NCBI GenBank assembly: GCA_948496895.1
Contig: CAOOJO010000022.1
Location: 1-15,000, forward strand
Length of the DNA stretch: 15,000 nt
DNA from: an uncultured Acetatifactor sp.
Lineage (GTDB): Bacteria; Bacillota; Clostridia; Lachnospirales; Lachnospiraceae
Reading direction: 5' to 3'
The notes under the pieces were generated by a model, which had not been told where the DNA came from, ran no database searches, and was given only the letters and a program-made list of their open reading frames with translations. Of the stretch, positions 1 to 6,313 are shown piece by piece. Position 1 is the stretch's first letter. Each line of letters starts with the position of its first letter. Made by a program: the position numbers and the translations under genes.

Positions 1-21
1 CTGTCCGCGGCCACCCTGGCT

Positions 22-900
22 TCAGCCCTTCACGCTCCCCAGCACGATGCCTGACACAAAATATTTCTGCAGGAACGGATACACGCAGAGGATTGGGAGC
101 ATGGCGATGAAAATCTGGGCGGCCTTGTTGCCCTTGGCCACCAGGTTCTGCACCTGGCTTATATCAGAAATGCTGCTGGCGTCAATCTTCACCACCACAG
201 TCTGCAGATAGGACTGCAGCGGGTACTTTTCCGCCCGGTTCATGTACAGGATGCCGTCGAACCAGGAATTCCAGTGCCCCACCGAGGAGAACACCACCAG
301 CGTGGCCAGCACCGGCTTAGACAACGGCAGGAAGATCCTGCCCAGGATCCGCCACTCCCCCGCGCCGTCCATCCGGGCGGAATCATAGATTTCATCCGGC
401 AGCCCCTTGAAATAATTCTGCAACAGAATCACGTTATACGCGGAGACCGCGCCGGGCAGGAGCAATGCCCAGATGGTGTTCAGGATTCCCGTGGCCTTAA
501 CCACCAGATAGGTGGGAATCAGCCCACCACTGAACAGCATGGTAATCACGAAATACCACATGAAGAAATCCCTCTTCGGGAAAATCTGCCTGCTCTTGGA
601 CAGCGGATATCCGGCCAGCACGGTCAGGGCCATATTGATGGAGACGCCCAGCGCCACTCTCTTTACGGCAATCCAAAAGGACACGAGGAACTCATTGCTC
701 TGTATCACATATTTATAGGCCTCCAGATGGAAGCCCACCGGCCAGATGCCCACCTGTCCCGCGTTCACCGCATCCTTGGAGCTGAAGGAAATGGCCAGGG
801 TATTCAGGATAGGATACAGGCATGCCAGGCATACCAGAAGCACAAAGCAATAGTTGAACACCACGAAAGCCCTCCTGGCAAAAGATTCCTTATATTTCAT
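22..900 (-). CDS. Carbohydrate ABC transporter permease, LplC/YtcP-like (MalG-type)
   Basis: Inner-membrane permease of a binding-protein-dependent sugar importer (CUT1 family), 292 residues, the usual length. About six hydrophobic helices are visible, the first at residues 11-35. The cytoplasmic EAA loop that docks the ATPase lies near residues 169-196 (DSARMDGAG followed by FLPLSKP). The N-terminus (YPILNTLAISFSSKDA) and the C-terminal KYFVSGIVLGSVKG are typical of the LplC/YtcP branch, which is found with oligosaccharide or complex-glycan importers; the substrate cannot be read from sequence. The start is supported by a GAGGGGAG ribosome binding site about 9 nt upstream. It begins 17 nt after the stop of the partner permease, so the two are co-transcribed. 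No ATPase gene follows within the 21 bases left before the window edge. Confidence 0.93.
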   Translation of the reverse strand: MKYKESFARRAFVVFNYCFVLLVCLACLYPILNTLAISFSSKDAVNAGQVGIWPVGFHLEAYKYVIQSNEFLVSFWIAVKRVALGVSINMALTVLAGYPLSKSRQIFPKRDFFMWYFVITMLFSGGLIPTYLVVKATGILNTIWALLLPGAVSAYNVILLQNYFKGLPDEIYDSARMDGAGEWRILGRIFLPLSKPVLATLVVFSSVGHWNSWFDGILYMNRAEKYPLQSYLQTVVVKIDASSISDISQVQNLVAKGNKAAQIFIAMLPILCVYPFLQKYFVSGIVLGSVKG

Positions 901-917
901 ATCGTCACGCTCCCCTC

Positions 918-1805
918 TTAAAATACCTTGTAGCCGGTAAACTTATGCGCAAGCTTATAGGATACCACGATGAACACGGCGCCTACCATGGATTTGAAGA
1001 GGCCCGCTGCGGTGGACAGCCCGAAGTTGGCGTTCTCCATGCCCAGGCGGTAGATCAGGGTATCCAGGATATCGCCGCTCTCCAGCGTCACCGGGCTCAG
1101 CAGGTTGTACACCTGGTCGAACCCGGCGTTCAGCACGTTCCCCAGGCTCAGGGTCATCTGCAGCACCACGGTGGACAGGATGCCCGGCAGGGTCACGTGC
1201 AGCGTCTGCTTCCATCTGCCCGCCCCATCGATGGCCGCCGCCTCGTACAGGTTCATATCGATTCCCGTCAGGGCCGCCATGTAGATGATGGTGCCCCAGC
1301 CGAAGCTCTTCCAGATGTCCGTGATGATCAGGATGGGCTTGAACCACTTGTTGTCCACCAAAAATAGTATGGGGCCTATGCCGAACCTGCCCAGGATATG
1401 GTTCATGGTTCCGCTGGATGACAGGAAATCGATGATGATTCCCGACATCAGCACCCAGGATATGAAATGGGGAAGATACACCACTGTCTGGGCCACCCTC
1501 TTGTAGAGCGTGTTCCTGATTTCATTCAGCAGCAGGGCAAAGACGATGGGTACCAGCAGGCCGAAGACAATCTTCCACAGGGCGATGATGACCGTGTTCC
1601 ACAGAGCGCGGGAAAACTGGGGATTCCGGAACAGGGTGCGGAAATGCTCCAGGCCGATGAAGCGGGAGCCCGAAAAGCCCAGGGCGGGCTTGTAGTCCAT
1701 GAATCCGATCACAATGCCCGCCATGGGGATGTAGCTATAGATGAACACGAAGATCATAGGCAATAGCAGCATCAGGTAAAAGGAACGGCAGTTCTTTCTT
1801 TTCAT
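918..1805 (-). CDS. Carbohydrate ABC transporter permease, LplB-like (MalF-type)
   Basis: Second membrane subunit of the importer, 295 residues, with six predicted hydrophobic segments starting at residues 8-26. The EAA loop is at about 185-209 (LYEAAAIDGAGRWK followed by TLPGI). The N-terminal segment (LLLPMIFVFIYSYIPMAGIVIGF) and the ending HKFTGYKVF are characteristic of LplB/YtfT-like permeases, which pair with LplC-like partners. The start has a clear AGGAGG site 8 nt upstream. It lies 75 nt downstream of the binding-protein gene, a gap that carries a terminator-like hairpin, and 17 nt before the next permease. It probably forms a heterodimer with that permease and depends on a shared ATPase encoded elsewhere, as is known for MsmX-type ATPases in Firmicutes. 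Confidence 0.93.
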   Translation of the reverse strand: MKRKNCRSFYLMLLLPMIFVFIYSYIPMAGIVIGFMDYKPALGFSGSRFIGLEHFRTLFRNPQFSRALWNTVIIALWKIVFGLLVPIVFALLLNEIRNTLYKRVAQTVVYLPHFISWVLMSGIIIDFLSSSGTMNHILGRFGIGPILFLVDNKWFKPILIITDIWKSFGWGTIIYMAALTGIDMNLYEAAAIDGAGRWKQTLHVTLPGILSTVVLQMTLSLGNVLNAGFDQVYNLLSPVTLESGDILDTLIYRLGMENANFGLSTAAGLFKSMVGAVFIVVSYKLAHKFTGYKVF

Positions 1806-1837
1806 AACAGCGTCCTCCTGTCATTCTCGATTCTTTC

Positions 1838-1867
1838 AGAAAAGGAAAAGGCTGCCGAAACAGCCTT
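1838..1867 (-). terminator. Terminator-like hairpin inside the ABC transporter operon
   Basis: On the minus strand, a perfect 7-bp stem (AAGGCTG/CAGCCTT, positions 1867-1861 and 1854-1848) with a 6-nt loop is followed by a pyrimidine-rich TTTCCTTTTC run. It starts 13 nt after the stop of the binding-protein gene and ends before the ribosome binding site of the first permease. It could be a leaky terminator or a 3'-end stabilising element that makes binding protein more abundant than permease, a known arrangement in sugar ABC operons. Its effect here is inferred, and the interrupted T-run suggests only partial termination. Confidence 0.6.
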
Positions 1868-1880
1868 CCCCCTCAGGCAA

Positions 1881-3650
1881 CTATTTCGTTGACTGATACC
1901 ATTCGTTCACTTCCTGGGTAATCCGCTCCCCGCCGGTCTTCATCCAGGTATCCACCGCCTTGTCAAAGTTATTGATGTCATCGCCCATGATGATCTTCAG
2001 GTACTCGCTGTGCAGGATTTCATTCATATTAGTCATATTCTGTAATGCGAATTCCGAGTGTACCGAAGTGAATTTGTTTACCTGGATCCTGCCCTCTTCC
2101 CACAGCTTATCCACCAGGCAGAAAACACCGTCAGGGCCTGACATCAGATTGGCGCCTGCCAGATTTACATCCCTGTTCCCCTCTTTTACGACCGCTTTAA
2201 TGTTCAGGTAGTCCTTCTCGATGCCAGAGCCCAGAACCTTGCTCTCGTCGCCGGTCTCCAGCGCTTCATTGATGGTTCTTGAGATGTCGGCGTTTCTCCA
2301 AGGTGCGCGCAGGAACGGTGCCAGACAGTAGTAAAGCGCCGATATCGTTTTGCTTTCGCCATCCTTCTCATATGCATAGCCGTCATAGACTTGCGGATTT
2401 TCCGTCAAAAGCTCCATCTGCAGATTGATCATCTTCACCACAGCCTCGGGATGCTCGATACCATTTTTTACGAAAACATAGTTCCACGGGGTGGCATTGC
2501 TGCATGCCACATAGGGAGAACCGTCTACGGTCACGCCTTCTACAACAATCCAGTCATCTATCTCCATGGTCTCCGTATTATATAGGGATCCGGGAATCCA
2601 ATAGGCTCCGTACAAAAGGCCGCACTGTCCGGAAGCAATCCAGCCCGAAACCGTGTCCCAGTCTGCCGCGGCGAAATCCTTCTCAATCATTCCGTCCTTA
2701 TACATATTCTGTAGTGTCCTTAAGGCCTCTTTCGCTTCGGGCTGCACATCCCCATAGACTAAGTTGCCGTTCTCATCCTCAAGCCAGTTGCTGGTGTGGA
2801 CGCCATATGCGGCAAAGATGCCTCTCAGATCTCCCAGAGCCGGATAGTTCAGGTTACCGTCCACTGCCATGCCTACGGTCTTCTCCCCTCCCATATTAGC
2901 TTCCTGGAAGGCCCTGATTGTGTCAAGCAATTCATCCACAGTGGTAGGCACTGGCAGATTCAGTTCCTCCAGCCAGTCCCTCCTGATATAGAGATATTCT
3001 ATGTCATCCGGCGTCATCCCCGGGTGGGGCAGGCCCAGCAACTTGCCGTCCTGGGTGACGGCGCTTCTGCATACGCCGCCGTCAGCCTCCACAGCCGCTT
3101 TATAGGCATCCGATGCGTACTTCTCATAATACTCGGTCATGTCCTGTACATAGCCGCCCTCTACCAGCTGCTTGTATATGCTTGCCGGAACGACTGCCAC
3201 ATCGGGAATGTCATCCGCCGTAATGGATACGTTCCATTTCGTCTCGTATTCCTCATCGGGAGCCGTCCAGATATAGTCCAGGCTGATACCTAATTCCTCC
3301 TGGTATGCCCTGGACCACACATTGTCCTCCAGGGAGCCATAGCCGTCCTGGCTGGAATCAAATGTCAGGTTGGAGCTGGAGCGCGCTATCGTCAGCGTGA
3401 CTCCGTCCTCATATTTGCCGAAGGGGTCGTTCTCCGCGGTCTCCCCTCCTGGTTCTGCACCGGATTCCTCTTCTGTCCCGGATTCCGCCTCCGATTCCCC
3501 TTCTGTCTCCTGCTCGTCCTCCGCGCTGCTCTCCGGCTCCTTCTGGGATTCCTCCACAGATTTGCTCTCAGGCTCCTGCCCGCCGCATCCGGCCAGGCTT
3601 CCCAGAATCAGGCCTGCCGCCAACATTGCCGCTACTGCTCGCCTCTTCAT
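1881..3650 (-). CDS. Extracellular solute-binding lipoprotein of the LplABC-type importer
   Basis: Lipid-anchored substrate-binding protein of the sugar importer, 589 residues, in the size range of LplA/YtcQ-like proteins. The signal sequence MKRRAVAAMLAAGLILGSLA leads into a lipobox (LAGC) with the lipidated cysteine at residue 22. A very acidic Ser/Glu/Gly-rich linker follows at about 25-75, then the two-lobe binding fold from about residue 80 to the end. The ATG at 3650 was chosen because it is preceded by AAGGAGG at ideal spacing and begins the signal peptide. In-frame ATGs at 3704 and 3677 would put charged residues in front of it. It heads the operon with the two permeases. The substrate is unknown; the aromatic-rich body fits carbohydrate binding, which is an inference from the family. 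Confidence 0.92.
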   Translation of the reverse strand: MKRRAVAAMLAAGLILGSLAGCGGQEPESKSVEESQKEPESSAEDEQETEGESEAESGTEEESGAEPGGETAENDPFGKYEDGVTLTIARSSSNLTFDSSQDGYGSLEDNVWSRAYQEELGISLDYIWTAPDEEYETKWNVSITADDIPDVAVVPASIYKQLVEGGYVQDMTEYYEKYASDAYKAAVEADGGVCRSAVTQDGKLLGLPHPGMTPDDIEYLYIRRDWLEELNLPVPTTVDELLDTIRAFQEANMGGEKTVGMAVDGNLNYPALGDLRGIFAAYGVHTSNWLEDENGNLVYGDVQPEAKEALRTLQNMYKDGMIEKDFAAADWDTVSGWIASGQCGLLYGAYWIPGSLYNTETMEIDDWIVVEGVTVDGSPYVACSNATPWNYVFVKNGIEHPEAVVKMINLQMELLTENPQVYDGYAYEKDGESKTISALYYCLAPFLRAPWRNADISRTINEALETGDESKVLGSGIEKDYLNIKAVVKEGNRDVNLAGANLMSGPDGVFCLVDKLWEEGRIQVNKFTSVHSEFALQNMTNMNEILHSEYLKIIMGDDINNFDKAVDTWMKTGGERITQEVNEWYQSTK

Positions 3651-3745
3651 GTGTTTCTCCTCCTTCTTCTCGACCATTTGATATCCGCATGCTTCTATGT
3701 ACATTTTTAATCAGGATATGGCATATTGGCATGCTGTTTTTCGGA

Positions 3746-3774
3746 ATTATAGATATATCCTCATATTTGTTTCC
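3746..3774 (-). promoter_or_regulatory. Possible promoter of the ABC importer operon
   Basis: The 313 nt between the binding-protein start (3650) and the nucleoside hydrolase stop (3964) contain no gene. The middle part is conspicuously AT-rich. A perfect TATAAT occurs on the minus strand at 3751-3746, but the hexamer 17 nt upstream (GGAAAC) does not match TTGACA, so the site might need an activator or be fortuitous. The resulting leader would be roughly 90 nt. The far end of the gap holds the terminator of the upstream gene, so the importer is probably its own transcription unit. Confidence 0.35.
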
Positions 3775-3894
3775 TAATTCCTTTATTCATTTTAACAAAT
3801 CCTTTCCCGTACCGAAATTCAACAATGTTAATATTTTTCTACTTTTTTACACAAAATATCCTGGAAGCGCCGCCATGGCTGGAAATGGAGGCAC

Positions 3895-3937
3895 AAAAAA
3901 AGAACAGAACATTCCACAAGGCGCGAAATGCCTGTCC
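3895..3937 (-). terminator. Intrinsic terminator after the nucleoside hydrolase gene
   Basis: On the minus strand, an arm GGACAGGCATT pairs with AATGTTCTGTTC through eleven pairs, including G-U wobbles and a one-base bulge. It is followed at once by seven T residues (A-run at 3895-3901 on the plus strand). It starts 27 nt after the stop codon of the nucleoside hydrolase gene. The shape is that of a Rho-independent terminator and separates this gene from the ABC importer operon. Confidence 0.8.
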
Positions 3938-3963
3938 CTTTCATAGGCTCTAATCCCTCAAAG

Positions 3964-4905
3964 CTATCTCTGCAGCTTCTCAAACAGATCCCCGAACAGC
4001 CTGTCCCGATTCACATGATAGACATACCGGATGAAATGCCTGGTATCGTCAAAGGCGTACTTCCCGTCGTACTCCGGGATGGGGCTGTGGATCAGGTAGT
4101 CCTGCATGAAGTCCCCGTCCAGGAGCCAGGCCACAGCGGTCACGTCCCAGATGACCCTTGACCAGAACCTGCCCGCATCCAGCAGGGTCACTTCATCCAG
4201 GACATGCTCCAGGAGATAGTCGCACAGCTTGTTCCTGCCCTTAAGGTGATATTCCAGCTCCGGCCCGGTGGTGGCGAATTCCGAGACCACGCCCATGCAG
4301 GGCAGCTGCACCAGAGGGACGCCGCAGCCGAAGATAATCCTGGCAGCAGCTATGTCCTGCACCATGTTGAACTCTTCCGTATCCGGCCAGTTCAGCGCAT
4401 GTCCCCCCAGCCAGACCACCACTATGCGGCCAATAATCTCCGGGTTCAGCAGGATGGCGGAGGCGATGTTGGTAATCGCGCCAATGCTTACCACGTACAG
4501 CGGATTCTCGGCTGAGTACTGCATGGCCCGCTGTGCCAAATCTTTTGCCGCATCCGATATTATGGGTTCATCTTCATTCGGCAGGTAATCCGTGGAGCCC
4601 CTGTAGGTCACTTTCTTCAATTCCTCGGCCTCCAGCAACGTGAGCACCTTCTGGATTTCCTGGTAGCTCCTCTCCATACCGTCCGCAGGGCCTTCGGAGT
4701 GATGATTCGAGAAGGGCGCGGCGTAGATGGCCTTCACCTCCAGCTTTTCCACCGACCTGACCATATAGGACAGGGCGAACTGGTCGTCGATTTCGTTGTA
4801 GGTGTCCGTATCCAGAACCACGTCGATTTTTCCGGCGGGCTTCTCCAGCCGCCTTACCATTTCCGCGTCGGACGCTATCTTCCATTTGGACGCAGCGTTC
4901 ATCAT
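3964..4905 (-). CDS. Divergent nucleoside hydrolase (IunH superfamily)
   Basis: Cytoplasmic N-ribohydrolase-like protein, 313 residues, the normal length. Members cleave N-glycosidic bonds of ribonucleosides using an Asp-bound calcium. The N-terminal metal motif is DTDTYNEIDDQFAL (D32, D34, D40, D41). The core SIGAITNIASAILLNPEI (from about 140) and EFNMVQD (N180, D184) match the family's ribose-binding segments. Two features depart from the textbook enzymes: five residues rather than three separate DxD from DD, and the C-terminal His-Asp pair is Trp-Asp (W253, D254). This points to a subgroup with another base or leaving group, so the substrate is uncertain. The start ATGATG has AGGAGG 8 nt upstream. 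It lies between a GNAT gene and a strong terminator. Confidence 0.88.
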   Translation of the reverse strand: MMNAASKWKIASDAEMVRRLEKPAGKIDVVLDTDTYNEIDDQFALSYMVRSVEKLEVKAIYAAPFSNHHSEGPADGMERSYQEIQKVLTLLEAEELKKVTYRGSTDYLPNEDEPIISDAAKDLAQRAMQYSAENPLYVVSIGAITNIASAILLNPEIIGRIVVVWLGGHALNWPDTEEFNMVQDIAAARIIFGCGVPLVQLPCMGVVSEFATTGPELEYHLKGRNKLCDYLLEHVLDEVTLLDAGRFWSRVIWDVTAVAWLLDGDFMQDYLIHSPIPEYDGKYAFDDTRHFIRYVYHVNRDRLFGDLFEKLQR

Positions 4906-4977
4906 GTTGATATCCTCCTAAATCCTATGTTCGTTTTGTAGTTCGCGATTTCTTTAAAGTCACAGAGCTATCGGACA

Positions 4978-5022
4978 CCTCTGACTTCAGCTTCCGTTTT
5001 TTCGCAAAACCGCTTTCAGAGG
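4978..5022. repeat. Inverted repeat with a cre-like half upstream of the nucleoside hydrolase
   Basis: Perfect 7-bp arms CCTCTGA (4978-4984) and TCAGAGG (5016-5022) flank 31 nt in the 128-nt gap between the GNAT stop and the nucleoside hydrolase start. The right arm overlaps a minus-strand TGAAAGCGGTTTTG (5018-5005). That sequence matches the CcpA cre consensus through the core TGAAAGCG but has TG where the consensus ends in CA. No T-run follows on either strand, so it does not look like a terminator. It could be an operator or chance. Confidence 0.3.
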
Positions 5023-5033
5023 AGAATGCATGC

Positions 5034-5555
5034 TCAGTCCAGAGATATCCAGTATCTTTCCAGATTTATGCCTGCGTCAGGTTCATGCACAGTGCTCTCG
5101 TATATACCGCCATTCCTGAGTATGACCCTCCGGCTGCCCTCATTGCTGTCCATGCAGCTTACAATCACCCTATCCAGCCCCAGCTTCCGGCACTGGGAAA
5201 GGGCATCGTGAAGCATCTGAGTGGCATAGCCCTTCCTGCGCTCAGAGGGGCGGACGCTGTAGCCGATATGCCCGGCATATTTCTCCAGGTATTCGTTCAG
5301 GTAATGCCTAATCTGGATGGCTCCCACCATCCTGCCATCGTCCTCGCGGATATAAATGAACTGCGTGGCGGGAACCCTGCCGTCAGGGCAGGTCTCTTCC
5401 CGCAGATAATCCACGGCCTCCCTTATCCAGTCGCAGACCTGCTCCTGCCGTCTGAGAGACCCGCATCCGTCCATGCTCCCGCCCTCTGCCAGGAATTCCT
5501 GGCGGAAGGCCTGTATTTCCTTTTCGTATTCCATTGTCGGTATGATCAGCTTCAT
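5034..5555 (-). CDS. GNAT family N-acetyltransferase (COG3981-like)
   Basis: Predicted acetyl-CoA-dependent N-acetyltransferase of 173 residues; the acceptor is unknown. The fold's motif A is clear: GHIGYSVRPSERRKGYA at about 95-111, where RRKGYA is the pyrophosphate-binding Q/R-x-x-G-x-G/A loop. It is followed by a helix (TQMLHDALSQCRKLGL) and the motif-B strand RVIVSCMDSNEGSRRVILRN. The segment VPATQFIYIREDDGRMVGAI and the RHYLNEYL stretch fit the predicted acetyltransferases grouped as COG3981. GGAGGGG lies about 9 nt before the ATG. The gene follows the terminator-like hairpin of the DUF4869-like gene and precedes the nucleoside hydrolase with no clear terminator between them, so those two may be co-transcribed. 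A functional link is not evident. Confidence 0.9.
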   Translation of the reverse strand: MKLIIPTMEYEKEIQAFRQEFLAEGGSMDGCGSLRRQEQVCDWIREAVDYLREETCPDGRVPATQFIYIREDDGRMVGAIQIRHYLNEYLEKYAGHIGYSVRPSERRKGYATQMLHDALSQCRKLGLDRVIVSCMDSNEGSRRVILRNGGIYESTVHEPDAGINLERYWISLD

Positions 5556-5662
5556 CTGCCAGCCCCTCCCATTCGGTTCTTGTATATATGATCCGTAATC
5601 TTGTCCCTGCCATGAGCCGATATGCAGGCTATCCTATCCCCAAAGGAGCCCAAGCTTCAGAG

Positions 5663-5709
5663 AAAAAATCATGTCCGGCATTGGAGTCCTCTATTATGAC
5701 CAATGTCGG
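5663..5709 (-). terminator. Probable terminator after the DUF4869-like gene
   Basis: Arms CCGACATTGG and CCAATGCCGG on the minus strand (5709-5700 and 5684-5675) pair over ten positions with one A-C mismatch around a 15-nt loop. A run of six T follows 6 nt later. The structure begins 13 nt after the TAG stop of the upstream gene, a typical terminator position. The delayed T-run and mismatch make it weaker than the 3895-3937 terminator. The rest of the gap to the GNAT start (5556-5662) shows only that gene's ribosome binding site. Confidence 0.5.
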
Positions 5710-5722
5710 GTTTATTGAGGTA

Positions 5723-6196
5723 CTATAGGCACCCTTCATCCGCATTCTCCCTCAAAAATCTGCTCGCATGGGGAAGCAGCTCTGACATGTCGCGCACTGT
5801 CTGGCCGCTGTTCAGCACCACCACCTCCACAGCGAAAGGCTCCTCCCAGCCGAAGTCCATGATATGCCTCAGATTGATCGTGACATCCTTTTCTTTGGCT
5901 ATCTCCAGGATCCACTTCGCGCAATTGTCGCCGCAGGTAGACGCGTTGAATATATTCTCCGGTTCAAAATACATCAGAAGCAGCGTCTTCGTCCCCCCTG
6001 CCAGGCTCACAGGCGGAATCTGTCCCAGCACAGGGCTTTCGATGCAATGGCTGTCCAGCACCTTTGACTTGTCGATGTCCTGAATGACTGCTTTCGCAAA
6101 AGCTGAGGTAATCCACTCATCCTCATATACTACATCAAAGTAATCCGACGTATTGTATATCGCGTCCTCCATATCTCCAAAATATATTTTCAGCAT
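5723..6196 (-). CDS. DUF4869-like protein of unknown function
   Basis: Small soluble protein of 157 residues with no signal peptide or membrane segment. From memory it resembles the DUF4869 family found mainly in Clostridia. The start MLKIYFGDMEDAIYNT, the middle SPVLGQIPP, and a conserved-looking block from about residue 84 (FNASTCGDNCAKWIL, then VTINLRHIMDFG) support this. The two cysteines of STCGDNC sit in the best-preserved part and may be structural, metal-binding or catalytic; this is speculation. The role is unknown. The start at 6196 has a weak GGGGAATGG as its only ribosome binding site. It lies downstream of the Gfo/Idh oxidoreductase gene in the same direction, across a 117-nt gap containing a nested stem-loop. 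Confidence 0.75.
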   Translation of the reverse strand: MLKIYFGDMEDAIYNTSDYFDVVYEDEWITSAFAKAVIQDIDKSKVLDSHCIESPVLGQIPPVSLAGGTKTLLLMYFEPENIFNASTCGDNCAKWILEIAKEKDVTINLRHIMDFGWEEPFAVEVVVLNSGQTVRDMSELLPHASRFLRENADEGCL

Positions 6197-6245
6197 GTTC
6201 CATTCCCCATATAGAATTCATCTCGCCCGATTCCCGCAGCCCTTT

Positions 6246-6308
6246 ACAGACAGTGCGCCAAAGCCCCGACCTCGAGGCTGAGGCGCACTGCGTCAATCTG
6301 CTGTCTGT
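6246..6308 (-). other. Nested stem-loop after the oxidoreductase gene
   Basis: Two perfect inverted repeats are nested in the gap between the oxidoreductase stop (6314) and the next start (6196). CAGTGCGCC (6251-6259) pairs with GGCGCACTG (6282-6290). ACAGACAG (6246-6253) pairs with CTGTCTGT (6301-6308), sharing three bases with the first. A further AGCC/GGCT pair lies in the loop. It starts 5 nt after the stop codon, as a terminator would, but there is no T-run on either side. It may stabilise the 3' end, act as a Rho-dependent or processing site, or be a small REP-like element. Confidence 0.5.
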
Positions 6309-6313
6309 TTCCG

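Noticed and set aside
274..921. 215-codon plus-strand frame over the permease gene
   Set aside because: His/Gln/Arg-rich composition without membrane segments or domains; it mirrors the permease coding strand, which has a good start and EAA loop.
3862..3875. TGGAAGCGCCGCCA as a possible cre site upstream of the importer
   Set aside because: Only the TG-AA-CG and terminal CA positions match; the W positions and central T do not. It lies over 200 nt from the start, next to the terminator of the other gene.
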